Shown here in pieces: positions 43,391 to 52,837 of a DNA stretch of 64,000 nucleotides. The translations under genes and the position numbers were made by a program. The notes beneath the pieces were generated by a model. That model was not told where the DNA came from and searched no databases. It saw only the letters and a list, made by a program, of their open reading frames with translations. Location of the stretch: NCBI GenBank assembly GCA_020073145.1, contig JAIQFS010000010.1, forward strand, positions 90,527 through 154,526. Direction: 5' to 3'. Within the stretch, counting starts at the first letter, position 1; each line of letters begins with the position of its first letter. Origin of the DNA: Terriglobia bacterium. Lineage in GTDB: Bacteria > Acidobacteriota > Terriglobia > Bryobacterales > Bryobacteraceae.

Positions 43391-45772
43391 TTAGCGCAGC
43401 GGATCGTCCGGCCAGGCATGTTTGGGATACCGGCGCGCCAGCTCGCGCCGGACCTGCGGATAGAGGCGCTGCCAGAAGCCGGCGAGGTCCGTGGTCATCT
43501 GCACCGGACGCTGATTGGGAGCGAGCAGGCGCACGACCAGCGGCACAGCGCCGCGCGCCACCGCCGGCGTCTCGCGCATTCCGAAGAAGTCCTGCAGGCG
43601 CGAGGCGATCCACGGCGGCTGGTTGGCCTCGTAGTGCACCTGGACGGTCCGGCCGCGCGCAAGCCGGATGCGCTCGGGGGCGATTTCGTCCAGAAGACGG
43701 CGGACGTGCGGCGGGAGCTCCTTCTCGAGAGCGCGCGCCAGTCCGCCCTCTCCCGCCGCCGCCTTCAGTTCGGAGAAGCTCTTGAGACCGCACGCCAGGG
43801 AACGCAGCGCGGCCTCGACATCGGGCGGCCCCAGCCGCGAAACCGGCCCGTGGTCGGCGGCAAAGGCGACGCGACACAAGATCGCTTCAAGGACTTCCGG
43901 GTCCGCGAAGCGCGCCAGCCCCGACTCGACCGCCTTCTGCGCCAGCAGCGCGGCGGCCGCTTCGGGATCGGCGTTCGCGCGCCGCTCTTCGAGCGCGATC
44001 TGGCCGAACATCAAGGCATTGACGGCCTCGACCCGCTCCGCCGCCCGGTTCCATTCGATGCTTGAGATTTCACGCACGCGCTCCGGAAACAGATCCAGCA
44101 ACCACTCCGGCTCAATGGCGCTCGCCAGACGGACCAGCGGCGTCTTTTGATCGCGGCGGTCCTCGGCCTCCACCGCCACCAGAAATTCCGCTGCGGTCAC
44201 GGTGCTGAAGGGCGCCAACTGCGCGGGCTGGCCGGTGGCCAGCTGCAATTCGACCCCTTGGCGCCGCCGGGCCACGCGATCGGGAAAGGCGGCCAGGATT
44301 GAGATCAACAGCGCATCCTCATCGCGCTTCGCCTGTCGCGGCGGATGGACCATGCGCCTTACCTGCCGCACCAACCGCTCGGTGCGGGGCTCCCACTGGG
44401 ATTCCAGCAACACCAGCAAGTCGGAGCGGGTCGCGTGACTGGGGCGGGCGGCCAGGCGCTCTCCCGCACTCAGCAGGGCCGCGAGCGTGCAGCCATCTTC
44501 GGCGACGCCGCGCTTGCGCGCCTCCAGCGTCAGCCGCGCCAGCCGGGGATGCAGCGGGTACCGGGCCATTTCCCTGCCCTCGCGGCCGGTCGCCCCGAGT
44601 TGGCGGAGCAATTCGACGGCGTGCTCGACGTGCGCGGCCGGCGGCGCATCCAGCCATTCCAGCGCATCCAGGCCGCCGGTGTTCAGTGCTTCCAGCAGAA
44701 GCGCGGCCGGGGCCAGATCGGCGCGGGCGATTTCCGGCGTTTCGTGCGCGGGGCGGCGGACGAAATCCTCTTGGGGATAGAGACGGATCACTCGTCCGGG
44801 ACCGGTCCGTCCGGCACGCCCGGCGCGCTGATTCGCGGAAGCCTGGCTGATGCGCGCCACCTGCAGCGTGGGCAAGCCCGACCACGGAGAATGCCCCGCC
44901 ACGCGCGCCAGGCCACTGTCGATCACCGCGCCCACGCCTTCGATGGTGATGGAGCTTTCCGCGACATTCGTCGACAGAATCACCTTGCGCTGCGGCGACG
45001 GCAGGACAGCGCGGTCTTGCTCTTCGGGCGATTGATCCCCGTGAAGCGGCAGCAACAGCAGGCCGTGATGTTTGGCCGCGGCCGCGCAGGCGGATTGCGC
45101 GCGCCGGATCTCAGCCGCGCCGGGAAGAAACACCAGGACGTGCCCCTGCGCGCCACGGGCAGACAGCCGCTCCAGCCCTGCCACCACCTGTTCCTCCACT
45201 GGAGCGGCTGAATGCGGCGTATACTCGATTTCGAGCGGATATTGGCGGCCTTCCGAGCGCAGCACGCGGGCGCCGCCCAGATAGGCCGCCACCGGCGCGG
45301 CGTCCAGCGTTGCCGACATCACCACCAACTTCAAATCCGGACGCGTCGTGCGCTGCGAGCGGCGCAGCAAGGCCAAGGCCAGGTCGCCTTCCAGGTGACG
45401 CTCATGAAACTCATCGAGGACCACGCACCCGACATGCTCCAGAGCCGGATCGGAGAGCAACCGCCGTGTCAATACGCCTTCGGTGAGGAAACGCAGGCGC
45501 GTCCGGGGGCCAGCGACTTCTTCAAACCGCACCTGGTAGCCGACCGTGCCACCGACGGCCTCACCCATTTCGCGCGAAACGAACCGGGCCGCTAGGCGCG
45601 CCGCCAGACGGCGCGGCTCCAAGACCAGCACTTCGCGCGCGTCCATGTCCAACAAGGCCGGCGGGACACGAGTGGTTTTGCCGGCGCCGGGCGGCGCTTC
45701 GAGCACCAAATTCGCCTGGGTCCGCAGGTGCCCAAGGATTTCAGGCAGAAGCAGGTCGACCGGCAGCCCCAT
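43391..45772 (-). CDS. hrpB: ATP-dependent DEAH-box helicase HrpB
   Basis: The 793-residue protein has Walker A APPGAGKTT (26-34), the DEFHERH box in place of DEAH, SATLD (motif III), the helicase C-terminal block with NVAESSITIEGVGAVIDSG and QRAGRAGRTGPG (motif VI), and the HrpB C-terminal domain (ending RHPDHAWPDDP-like). HrpB is an RNA-helicase-type protein of unclear cellular role. It starts directly at the stop of the TPR gene (stop and ATG abut), so it is the second gene of that unit. Confidence 0.95.
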   Translation of the reverse strand: MGLPVDLLLPEILGHLRTQANLVLEAPPGAGKTTRVPPALLDMDAREVLVLEPRRLAARLAARFVSREMGEAVGGTVGYQVRFEEVAGPRTRLRFLTEGVLTRRLLSDPALEHVGCVVLDEFHERHLEGDLALALLRRSQRTTRPDLKLVVMSATLDAAPVAAYLGGARVLRSEGRQYPLEIEYTPHSAAPVEEQVVAGLERLSARGAQGHVLVFLPGAAEIRRAQSACAAAAKHHGLLLLPLHGDQSPEEQDRAVLPSPQRKVILSTNVAESSITIEGVGAVIDSGLARVAGHSPWSGLPTLQVARISQASANQRAGRAGRTGPGRVIRLYPQEDFVRRPAHETPEIARADLAPAALLLEALNTGGLDALEWLDAPPAAHVEHAVELLRQLGATGREGREMARYPLHPRLARLTLEARKRGVAEDGCTLAALLSAGERLAARPSHATRSDLLVLLESQWEPRTERLVRQVRRMVHPPRQAKRDEDALLISILAAFPDRVARRRQGVELQLATGQPAQLAPFSTVTAAEFLVAVEAEDRRDQKTPLVRLASAIEPEWLLDLFPERVREISSIEWNRAAERVEAVNALMFGQIALEERRANADPEAAAALLAQKAVESGLARFADPEVLEAILCRVAFAADHGPVSRLGPPDVEAALRSLACGLKSFSELKAAAGEGGLARALEKELPPHVRRLLDEIAPERIRLARGRTVQVHYEANQPPWIASRLQDFFGMRETPAVARGAVPLVVRLLAPNQRPVQMTTDLAGFWQRLYPQVRRELARRYPKHAWPDDPLR

Positions 45773-46720
45773 TCAGCGAGACCGCAATTCCGCGATGATC
45801 TTGCGCGCCGCCAGGGCTTCCGGCCAGTCCGGATGGTGGGCCAGGAAATCGTCCAACGAATCGGCCGCCGCGACGGGGTCGCCCTCCGTCAGATGAATCC
45901 GATACAGGATGAGTTGCGGATAGGAAAAGTGGGCTGGATCGATCTCGCGAGCCCGCTCCAGATGTTTTTTCGCGAGTTCGAGATTCCCCACCAGAAAATA
46001 CGTCATCCCGAGTTGCGATTGCGCCAGAGCGTCATTGGGACGCAACAAGGCCGCCTGGCCGTTGCGGTCCAGCGCTTCATCGAGCTTCCGCAGAGTGACC
46101 AGCACGCCGCCCAAATTGACCAGAGCTTCAAACGACTGCGGATCCTGCTCCACGGCTTCGCGGAAACATTCCTCGGCGCGCGCGTAATTCGCACCTTGAT
46201 AGGCGATCGTCCCCAGATTGTTCCAGGCGGCGGAGAATTGCGGCGCACGATCGACGGCGTCTTCCAGCCGCGCGACGGCAGCCTCCACTTTCCGTTTCGC
46301 AAGATCGTTCTGGGCCTCGCGGAAGTCGCGCAGCGCCGCGGCAGGAATGGCCAGTTGTTTCGCGGAAACGGTGTGCCGGCGGAGCGCGCTGGACAATTCA
46401 AAGTCGGAATCCTTCAATTCCAAATCCAGGAACAGGCGCCCGCGGCGGCCCGCTGTGCTGGGTCCGACTTCCACGGTCTGGCGCGCCTCTCCCCGGTTGC
46501 GCATGAAAACCGTGAGCGTGTAGGCTCCTGGTGGGAGCTTCTTGAAGTGGAACGAGTATCCGGGATAGACGAAGGTGCTGGCCGAAAAGGGAGACGCAGT
46601 GCCGAAGAGCGAGACGGTGGCGCGACTCCTGGGATGAACAATCCTGCCTGACAACTCGTACACCGGAGCAGCCGCAAACACCGCCGATGCCGCCAGCAGC
46701 GGCAAGAGGTAGCGAAGCAT
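45773..46720 (-). CDS. Exported TPR-repeat protein
   Basis: The 315-residue protein has a signal peptide (MLRYLLPLLAASAVFA), an N-terminal beta domain of carboxypeptidase-regulatory type (YELSGRIVHPRSRATVSLFG, about 17-95) and then about five TPRs (AWNNLGTIAYQGANYARAEECFREAVEQ and similar). It probably scaffolds an exported or periplasmic complex. The ATG at 46720 is preferred because a REP-like element lies upstream of it. It abuts hrpB downstream. Confidence 0.85.
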   Translation of the reverse strand: MLRYLLPLLAASAVFAAAPVYELSGRIVHPRSRATVSLFGTASPFSASTFVYPGYSFHFKKLPPGAYTLTVFMRNRGEARQTVEVGPSTAGRRGRLFLDLELKDSDFELSSALRRHTVSAKQLAIPAAALRDFREAQNDLAKRKVEAAVARLEDAVDRAPQFSAAWNNLGTIAYQGANYARAEECFREAVEQDPQSFEALVNLGGVLVTLRKLDEALDRNGQAALLRPNDALAQSQLGMTYFLVGNLELAKKHLERAREIDPAHFSYPQLILYRIHLTEGDPVAAADSLDDFLAHHPDWPEALAARKIIAELRSR

Positions 46721-46733
46721 AAACCGCTTTGAT

Positions 46734-46767
46734 TGTAGCGCCGCCGGCAAGCGCCGGTGGGACTACA
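46734..46767. repeat. REP-like imperfect palindrome
   Basis: A 34-nt element begins with TGTAG and ends with CTACA, around GCCGCCGGCAAGCGCCGGTG. This layout is typical of REP/RAYT-associated repeats. It lies between the divergent TPR and M13 peptidase start codons. Only one copy is found in the window, so a repeat family is inferred from structure. Confidence 0.55.
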
Positions 46768-46776
46768 CTAGAGGGC

Positions 46777-48810
46777 ATGAAGCTTTCCGCATTGCTCTTG
46801 CTGCTGTTCTCGTCGGTTTGGCTGGTGGCACAGGGTCGCCCGCTGGCTTTCCTGCCCTACACACCGAGCTTAGACACCAAATTCGTGGACCGGTCCGCCA
46901 ATCCCTGTGTGGATTTTTATAAGTTCGCATGCGGCAATTGGATCAAGCAGAACCCGATTCCCGACGACCAGCCGCGCTGGGACGTGTATGGCAAGCTCAC
47001 GCAGGACAACCAGCAATACCTGTGGGGAATTCTCACCGAGGCGGCCAAGCCCGCGCCCGGGCGCACGCCGAACCAGCAGAAGATCGGGGACTATTTCAGC
47101 GCGTGCATGGATGAAAGTGCCGTGGACAAAACGGGTGCTGCGCCGCTGCGCCCGGATCTGGATGCCATCGCTGCTCTGAAGCGAGTCGCCGACCTGCCGC
47201 CCTTGTTGGCGCGTCTGCACCTGGAATCGTCCAACACGCCGCTGTTCGGCTTCGGGTCCAACCAGGATTTCGCGGACTCCAACCAAGTGATCGCGTTTGC
47301 CACCGCCAGCGGCCTCGGCCTGCCGGACCGCGACTACTACGTAAAGACCGACGCGAAGTCTCAGGAGACGCGGGCCAAGTACGTGGATCACGTAGCGCAG
47401 ATTTTTGGATTACTGGGCGACAGCACCGCCACCGCCAAGACGGAAGCCCAGACGGTCATAGCGATTGAGACCGAGCTGGCCAAGGCCTCCCTTACGCGCG
47501 TGGAACTACGCGAGCCGCACAATTTGTTTCACAAACTGACGGCCGCGCAACTGGCGGCGCTGACGCCCTCATTCGCCTGGCCCGCGTACTGGAGCGCGTC
47601 CGGGATGCCGGCACAGTCGATCATCAACGTAACCGAGCCCAAGTTCTTTCAGGAAGTGGAGCACCAACTGAAAACGCGCAGCGTCGCCGATTGGAAGACC
47701 TACCTGCGCTGGCACCTGGTCCGCGAGCAGGCTCCGTATCTCTCGGCGCCGTTCGTGAAGGCGAATTTCGAGTTCTACCGCAAATACCTGCGCGGCGTCA
47801 CCGAGATGCAGCCGCGCTGGAAGCGCTGCGTGCAGTACGTGGATCGCGATCTGGGCGAGGCCCTGGGACAGGTCTTCGCGCAAAAAACGTTCACGCCTGA
47901 CACCAAGGCTCGCGCCCTAGCCATGACCAAAGAAATCGAAACGGCCATGGAGAACGATCTGCAGCAGCTCAGTTGGATGGGGCCGGAGACGCGGCAGCAG
48001 GCGCTAGCCAAGCTCCACGGCATGGTGAATAAGATCGGCTACCCCGATCAATGGCGCGACTATAGGGCACTCAACATCGTGCGCGGCGACTTTCTGGGAA
48101 ACCGGGACCGCGCCGTGATCTTCGAATCGAAACGCCAGTTGGCCAAGATCGGCAAGCCGGTGGACCATTCGGAATGGCAGATGACGCCGCCGACCGTGAA
48201 CGCGTATTACGATCCGCAAATGAACGACATCAATTTTCCGGCGGGCGTGCTGCAGCCGCCGTTATTCGACCCGAAGATGGACGATGCGCCGAATTACGGC
48301 AACACGGGGGCAACCATTGGGCACGAACTGACGCACGGTTTCGACGACGAAGGCCGCCAGTTCGACGCCAAGGGCAACCTGCGCGACTGGTGGACCAAAA
48401 GCGACGCGGAACAATTCGGGAAGCGTGCCGCCTGCGTGGTGAATCAATACGCGAAGTACACGGTGGTGGATGACATCAAGCTCAACAGCAAGCTGACCGA
48501 AGGCGAAGACGTAGCCGATTTGGGGGGAACGCTGCTGGCGTACATCGCCTGGAAGAACGCTACGCGCGGCCAAAGCTTGAAACCGGTGGAAGGCTTTACG
48601 CCCGAGCAGCGCTTCTTCATCGGCATGGCGCAATGGGCCTGCGGGGACGAGCGGCCGGAGAGCAAACGGGTGAACGCGATCACCAACCCGCACTCGCCGC
48701 TGGAGGACCGTATTAACGGGGTGGTTTCGAACATGCCGGAATTCCAGAAGGCGTTCTCGTGCAAGGCCGGGCAGCCAATGGTGCGGGCGCAGGCGTGTAG
48801 GGTGTGGTGA
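46777..48810 (+). CDS. M13-family (neprilysin-like) zinc metallopeptidase
   Basis: The 677-residue protein has a signal peptide (MKLSALLLLLFSSVWLVAQG), the M13 N-terminal domain (NPCVDFYKFACGNWIK), and the catalytic HELTH motif near residue 516 (IGHELTHGFDDEG). A later Glu in GEDVADLGG is the third zinc ligand, and NAYYDPQMNDINFPAG precedes the catalytic site as usual. Bacterial members are periplasmic or lipoprotein oligopeptidases. The start at 46777 is the first ATG after the REP-like element. It is a single gene. Confidence 0.93.
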   Translation: MKLSALLLLLFSSVWLVAQGRPLAFLPYTPSLDTKFVDRSANPCVDFYKFACGNWIKQNPIPDDQPRWDVYGKLTQDNQQYLWGILTEAAKPAPGRTPNQQKIGDYFSACMDESAVDKTGAAPLRPDLDAIAALKRVADLPPLLARLHLESSNTPLFGFGSNQDFADSNQVIAFATASGLGLPDRDYYVKTDAKSQETRAKYVDHVAQIFGLLGDSTATAKTEAQTVIAIETELAKASLTRVELREPHNLFHKLTAAQLAALTPSFAWPAYWSASGMPAQSIINVTEPKFFQEVEHQLKTRSVADWKTYLRWHLVREQAPYLSAPFVKANFEFYRKYLRGVTEMQPRWKRCVQYVDRDLGEALGQVFAQKTFTPDTKARALAMTKEIETAMENDLQQLSWMGPETRQQALAKLHGMVNKIGYPDQWRDYRALNIVRGDFLGNRDRAVIFESKRQLAKIGKPVDHSEWQMTPPTVNAYYDPQMNDINFPAGVLQPPLFDPKMDDAPNYGNTGATIGHELTHGFDDEGRQFDAKGNLRDWWTKSDAEQFGKRAACVVNQYAKYTVVDDIKLNSKLTEGEDVADLGGTLLAYIAWKNATRGQSLKPVEGFTPEQRFFIGMAQWACGDERPESKRVNAITNPHSPLEDRINGVVSNMPEFQKAFSCKAGQPMVRAQACRVW

Positions 48811-48974
48811 AGCGCAAGGGCCATCCTGTCGCCACCTCGATGGCGATCAGCCTCTTGGTGGTTAAGCCTCAGGAATCCCCCAAAGATGAGCTTTTCCCGA
48901 GAGGTCTCGTGCCGCCATCCACGTCCGAAAACGGCTAGTCCGCACTGCGCAAGCAAGCTATAGTCAAAACTGAC

Positions 48975-50456
48975 GTGACGCTTGACCGCGAAACCTGCCG
49001 CAAAGCCCGATTGGCCCGGGATGCCCGCTTCGATGGACGCTTCTTCATCGGCGTGCGCACCACCAAGATCTTTTGCCGGCCCATTTGTCCGGCTCCTTCG
49101 CCACGCGAAGAAAATATCACGTACTATCCCTCGGCGGCGGCAGCCACGGCGGCCGGGCTGCGGCCTTGCCTGCGATGCCGGCCGGAATGCGCGCCGGGTA
49201 CGCCGGCCTGGAACGGCTCCTCGACTACCGTGGCGCGCGCGCTGCGGGAGATTGCCGAGGGCGCTCTCGATCAAGCAGGGGTCGATGGCCTGGCGGACAG
49301 GCTCGGCGTGGGGGATCGGCACCTGCGGCGGTTGTTCGTCGAGCATCTTGGCGCGCCGCCCATCGCAGTCGCGCAAACCCATCGCCTGCTCTCCGCCAAA
49401 CGGCTGCTGGATGACACGGATCTGCCGGTCACCGCGATCGCGATGGCGTCGGGTTTCGGGAGCGTACGGCGCTTCAATGACACGTTCCGCAAGACCTGGG
49501 GCCGCAGCCCGCGCGAACAGCGCAAGATGCGGCGCGCGCCCCGCGCCTCCGGCCTGCGATTCCACCTCCGGTACCGGCCGCCGTTTGACTGGGACGCCCT
49601 CCTGGCGTTCCTGGCTTCCCGCGCGATTCCCGGCGTCGAATGCGTCACCGATGGCGTTTATCGCCGGAGCATCGAAGTGGCGGGGGTTCCGGGATCGATC
49701 GAAGTCTCCCATGGCGCTGCCGGTGTTATGGTCGAGATCGAGCACCCCCGGCCGGAGAACCTGCTGTCGATGGTGTCGCGGGTGCGGCGCCTGTTCGACC
49801 TGGAGGCCGATCCGCTGGCGATCGAATCCTGCCTGGAAACCGATGACTTGCTTCGGCCCTTGGTGCGGGCGCGGCGCGGCCTCCGCGTGCCCGGCTGCTG
49901 GGATCCGTTGGAACTGGGAATCCGCGCCATTCTGGGGCAACAGATCAGCGTTCGGGGCGCTTCCACACTCGCGGGCCGGCTGGCCGCGCGATTCGGGCGG
50001 CCGTTCGAGTTCGCCCGCGCCGGCGTCACTCACCTGTTTCCGGGCGCCGAAGACCTGGCTGACGCCGACGTGGCCTCCATCGGAATCCCACGCCAGCGGG
50101 CCGAGACCGTGCGCGCTTTTTCGTCGGCGGTCGCTGACCGGCGGATCCTCCTGGACGGTGTGGCGGCTGCGGATGAGGTGCGCGAGCGGCTGCGATCGGT
50201 GGCGGGGATCGGCGCATGGACGGCGGGATACATCGCGTTGAGAGCGTTGGGAGATCCTGACGCGTTTCCCGCGGGCGATCTGGTCTTAGTCCGGGCGGCC
50301 GGAGCCGCGACTGCGCGCGAACTCGATCGCCGCTCCGAACGCTGGCGGCCATGGCGCGCTTATGCGACGCTGCATCTTTGGCAAGGAGTGACAGATGGAC
50401 ACTTGTTATCAGTGGATGGAAAGCCCCGTCGGAAAACTGCTGCTGGTCGGGGATGA
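48975..50456 (+). CDS. Ada-type regulator fused to AlkA DNA-3-methyladenine glycosylase
   Basis: The 493-residue protein combines three parts: an Ada N-terminal zinc/methyl-acceptor domain (ARFDGRFFIGVRTTKIFCRPICP and RPCLRCRPE, about 15-70), an AraC-type HTH (about 85-180, with VTAIAMASGFGSVRRFNDTFRK), and an AlkA glycosylase domain (about 195-470, with HhH RSVAGIGAWTAGYIALRALG followed by the catalytic-Asp region). It senses and repairs alkylated DNA. The start is GTG. The last 62 bases overlap the ogt-like gene, an adaptive-response pair. Confidence 0.9.
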   Translation: MTLDRETCRKARLARDARFDGRFFIGVRTTKIFCRPICPAPSPREENITYYPSAAAATAAGLRPCLRCRPECAPGTPAWNGSSTTVARALREIAEGALDQAGVDGLADRLGVGDRHLRRLFVEHLGAPPIAVAQTHRLLSAKRLLDDTDLPVTAIAMASGFGSVRRFNDTFRKTWGRSPREQRKMRRAPRASGLRFHLRYRPPFDWDALLAFLASRAIPGVECVTDGVYRRSIEVAGVPGSIEVSHGAAGVMVEIEHPRPENLLSMVSRVRRLFDLEADPLAIESCLETDDLLRPLVRARRGLRVPGCWDPLELGIRAILGQQISVRGASTLAGRLAARFGRPFEFARAGVTHLFPGAEDLADADVASIGIPRQRAETVRAFSSAVADRRILLDGVAAADEVRERLRSVAGIGAWTAGYIALRALGDPDAFPAGDLVLVRAAGAATARELDRRSERWRPWRAYATLHLWQGVTDGHLLSVDGKPRRKTAAGRG

Positions 50457-50898
50457 GCGCGGCCTGCGCGAACTCCAGTTCGCGAAGGGGCGCACGCCGC
50501 CGGCGGTCGTCGCAACCTGGAAGAACGACGACGCTTTTCTCCGGGAGCCAGTCCGCCAGCTTCGCGCCTTCTTCGCGGGCGAGCTTCACCGTTTCGATCT
50601 AGCGCTCGAACCGGAAGGGACGGAGTTTCAGCAGCGAGTGTGGAGCGCTCTGCAGGAGATCCCCTTCGGCGAAACCGTCTCATACGGCGAATTGGCGCGG
50701 CGGATCGGGAACCCCTCGGCATCGCGCGCCGTGGGACTGGCCAACGGTTCCAATCCCATCGCTATTCTCATTCCCTGCCATCGCGTGATCGGCAGCGATG
50801 GCAAGCTCACCGGCTATGGGGGCGGCCTGGAAAATAAGCGCTGGCTGCTGGATTTCGAGCGCAGCCAGTTGCGGCTGGCATTCGGCGGCCGGCGGTGA
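50395..50898 (+). CDS. ogt: Methylated-DNA-protein-cysteine methyltransferase
   Basis: The 167-residue enzyme removes O6-methyl groups from guanine by suicide transfer to the Cys of PCHRV, which is present in IAILIPCHRVIGSDG. Other marks are the DNA-binding helix (QQRVWSALQEIPFGETVSYGELARRIG) and the C-terminal GYGGGLENKRWLL. AAGGAG is well spaced before the ATG at 50395. It overlaps the Ada-AlkA gene and is probably co-expressed as an alkylation response. Confidence 0.95.
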   Translation: MDTCYQWMESPVGKLLLVGDERGLRELQFAKGRTPPAVVATWKNDDAFLREPVRQLRAFFAGELHRFDLALEPEGTEFQQRVWSALQEIPFGETVSYGELARRIGNPSASRAVGLANGSNPIAILIPCHRVIGSDGKLTGYGGGLENKRWLLDFERSQLRLAFGGRR

Positions 50899-50952
50899 CC
50901 GCGGTCACAGGCCGTGACGCCGAAGGGGTGTACGCTGAAAGCAGGAGAACGA

Positions 50953-51528
50953 GTGCCGGTCACGATAGGCGCGAAACGCGAAAGTGATTTCACGGATCCG
51001 ATGGGGATGCTGTCGGATTGCCACCGGCGGATCGAGCGGTTCCTGGAGGTTCTGATTGCGGTCACCGGCGAGGGCCGGGGCGCGCCGCTCTCCGACGAGC
51101 AGCGGACCGCCTTGGAGACCGGCCTGCGCTATTTTCGCGAGGCCGCTCCCAAGCACACGGCGGATGAGGAAGAGAGCCTGTTCCCGCGGCTGCAGCGCCT
51201 CGGTGGTCCCGAAGCGCAGGCGTTGCTGGCCCGGATCGAGGCCCTGCGGGAAGATCACGTCCGCGCCGAGATGCGCCATGTGGAGGTGAACGGCCTGGCA
51301 CAAGCGTGGCTCGACCAGGGGCGGCTCAATCCCGAAGACTGGGCCCGGTTGGCGGATTTGCTGGCCGGGCTGCGGGAACTGTACCGCCAACACATCGGCT
51401 TCGAGGACCGCGAGGTGTTCCCTGCGGCCGAGCGTGTGCTTCCGGAAGCGGAGCGCCGGGCGGTGGGGGCGGAGATGGCCGCCCGGCGCGGCCTGATGGC
51501 TGCCCGCGGCGGCCCGGACGTGGGTTAA
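50953..51528 (+). CDS. Hemerythrin-domain protein
   Basis: The 191-residue protein has the HHE ligand pattern: H in DCHRRIERFLEV, HTADEEESLFPRL, HVRAEMRHVEV and QHIGFEDREVFPAAE, so a di-iron site is likely. It may bind O2 or act in oxygen, peroxide or NO stress. A GTG at 50953 with AGGAG 5 nt upstream is preferred; another GTG is at 50914. It is followed by a GlcG-type gene and near the Ric gene. Confidence 0.85.
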   Translation: MPVTIGAKRESDFTDPMGMLSDCHRRIERFLEVLIAVTGEGRGAPLSDEQRTALETGLRYFREAAPKHTADEEESLFPRLQRLGGPEAQALLARIEALREDHVRAEMRHVEVNGLAQAWLDQGRLNPEDWARLADLLAGLRELYRQHIGFEDREVFPAAERVLPEAERRAVGAEMAARRGLMAARGGPDVG

Positions 51529-51626
51529 CGCACAGTGTGACCCCTGCACGCGGTCCGCCGGCGGCCGGTGGGTGTACAATGCCGTGGGCTAGCAAAGCTA
51601 ACTCACTTTCAAATTGGGGAGTCGCT

Positions 51627-52022
51627 ATGGTTACCTTGGAAGACGCACGGAGAGTGATCGCGGCCGCGGAGAAGAAGGCCAAAGAGATCGGACAGCCGAT
51701 GAATATCGCGGTGGCCGACGAGGGCGGCAACCTGGTGTCGCACGTCCGCATGGACGGGGCGTGGATCGGCAGCATCGACATTTCGATCAAGAAGGCCTAC
51801 ACCTCGCGCGCCTTCGACATTGCCACCAAAGACCTGGCGACGCATTCGCAGTCCGGCTCGCAGTTTTTTGGGATTCACGCTTCCAACAACGGCAGGATCA
51901 TGATCTTCGCCGGGGGCATTCCGCTCAAGCGCGACGGCAAGGTGGTGGGCGCCATCGGGGTCAGCGGCGGATCGGGAGACCAGGATCACGCGGTTGCCGA
52001 AGCCGGCGCCAAGGCGTTTTAA
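51627..52022 (+). CDS. GlcG/HbpS-family heme-binding-like protein
   Basis: The 131-residue protein belongs to the GlcG/HbpS family (LEDARRVIAAAEKKAKEIGQPMNIAVADEGGNLVSHVRMDGAW...GGIPLKRDGKVVGAIGVSGGSGDQDHAVAEAG). In Streptomyces HbpS binds heme and works in oxidative stress, while other members are of unknown role. GGGGAG precedes the ATG at 51627. It sits near hemerythrin and Ric genes, in line with iron/heme stress. Confidence 0.88.
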   Translation: MVTLEDARRVIAAAEKKAKEIGQPMNIAVADEGGNLVSHVRMDGAWIGSIDISIKKAYTSRAFDIATKDLATHSQSGSQFFGIHASNNGRIMIFAGGIPLKRDGKVVGAIGVSGGSGDQDHAVAEAGAKAF

Positions 52023-52055
52023 CCCGTTTCATCAAACACGCTTCTCCGCGCGGCT

Positions 52056-52754
52056 TCAAAGCGGCCTTGACCCGGCCTTCCGGACCCTGGGGAACAGGAT
52101 GTTGTTCTCCAGATGAAAATGCCGGTGAAGGTCGATTTCCAGCTCATGCAACTCGCGGTAGAGCGCGTCAAACGTTACACAGGCGTCCGGAGGAGAGGTG
52201 TAGTTCGACGTCATCCGACGGACTTCCGCCAGCGCCGCGGCGGTGGCATCATGACCCTCCATCAGGATTTGGATCGAGCCGCCTGGATGACTCGCCGGTC
52301 CCCAGTCTCCGTCCAGAGCGCGAAGCAGCGGGAACAGCACGGTTTCCTGTTGCAGCAAACGCGCTTCTAGCTGCTCGCGCATGCCTCGGAAAGTCGCGAA
52401 CAAGAGGCTGAGCACATCGCCGTGACGCGCCGAGTGCGCGCGAAGCACGCCTTCCAGCCGGGCCTGGAGAGACGGAAGGTGCGTCTTGAGGTAGGCGTGG
52501 TGTTGCTCGAGGATATGGTCGATCAAGCTGCCGGTGGACGCCGTCTGCCAGTTCGCTGGACCGTCTTCAGAGTGTTCGGCCTGTTCTAAATGGTGAACGA
52601 TTTCGGCGGGATTGAGGCCTCGCGCCAGACACGCCTCCGTCACCGGGATCTGGCCGCTGCAACAAAAGTTAATGCCGTGGGTTTCGAACACGCGCGCCGA
52701 TGCGGAAGACCGGGCAGCGATCTCCCCGACCGTCATTTCTTCCAGTGTCTGCAT
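52056..52754 (-). CDS. Iron-sulfur cluster repair di-iron protein (Ric/YtfE/ScdA)
   Basis: The 232-residue protein has the N-terminal ScdA_N domain (MTVGEIAARSSASARVFETHGINFCCSG, with the CC pair) and a hemerythrin-like four-helix domain (DHILEQHHAYLKTHLP, QETVLFPLL, MEGHDATAAAL, HLENNILFPRV). It repairs Fe-S clusters damaged by NO or oxidants. The ATG at 52754 matches the family N-terminus. It converges on the GlcG-type gene. Confidence 0.93.
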   Translation of the reverse strand: MQTLEEMTVGEIAARSSASARVFETHGINFCCSGQIPVTEACLARGLNPAEIVHHLEQAEHSEDGPANWQTASTGSLIDHILEQHHAYLKTHLPSLQARLEGVLRAHSARHGDVLSLLFATFRGMREQLEARLLQQETVLFPLLRALDGDWGPASHPGGSIQILMEGHDATAAALAEVRRMTSNYTSPPDACVTFDALYRELHELEIDLHRHFHLENNILFPRVRKAGSRPL

Positions 52755-52837
52755 ACTTCGATTGTGGCGGGCGCGGGGCGGCAGTTCAGTGACTGGGGTC
52801 ACAGGGGGAAGCCGCGCCGCCCGCGCCGTGCGGGAGG

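Noticed and set aside
48444..50033. Very long minus-strand frame opposite Ada-AlkA and the M13 peptidase end
   Set aside because: It lies antisense to clear coding motifs of two known families. Its own translation has no recognisable domain. In GC-rich DNA long antisense frames are expected.
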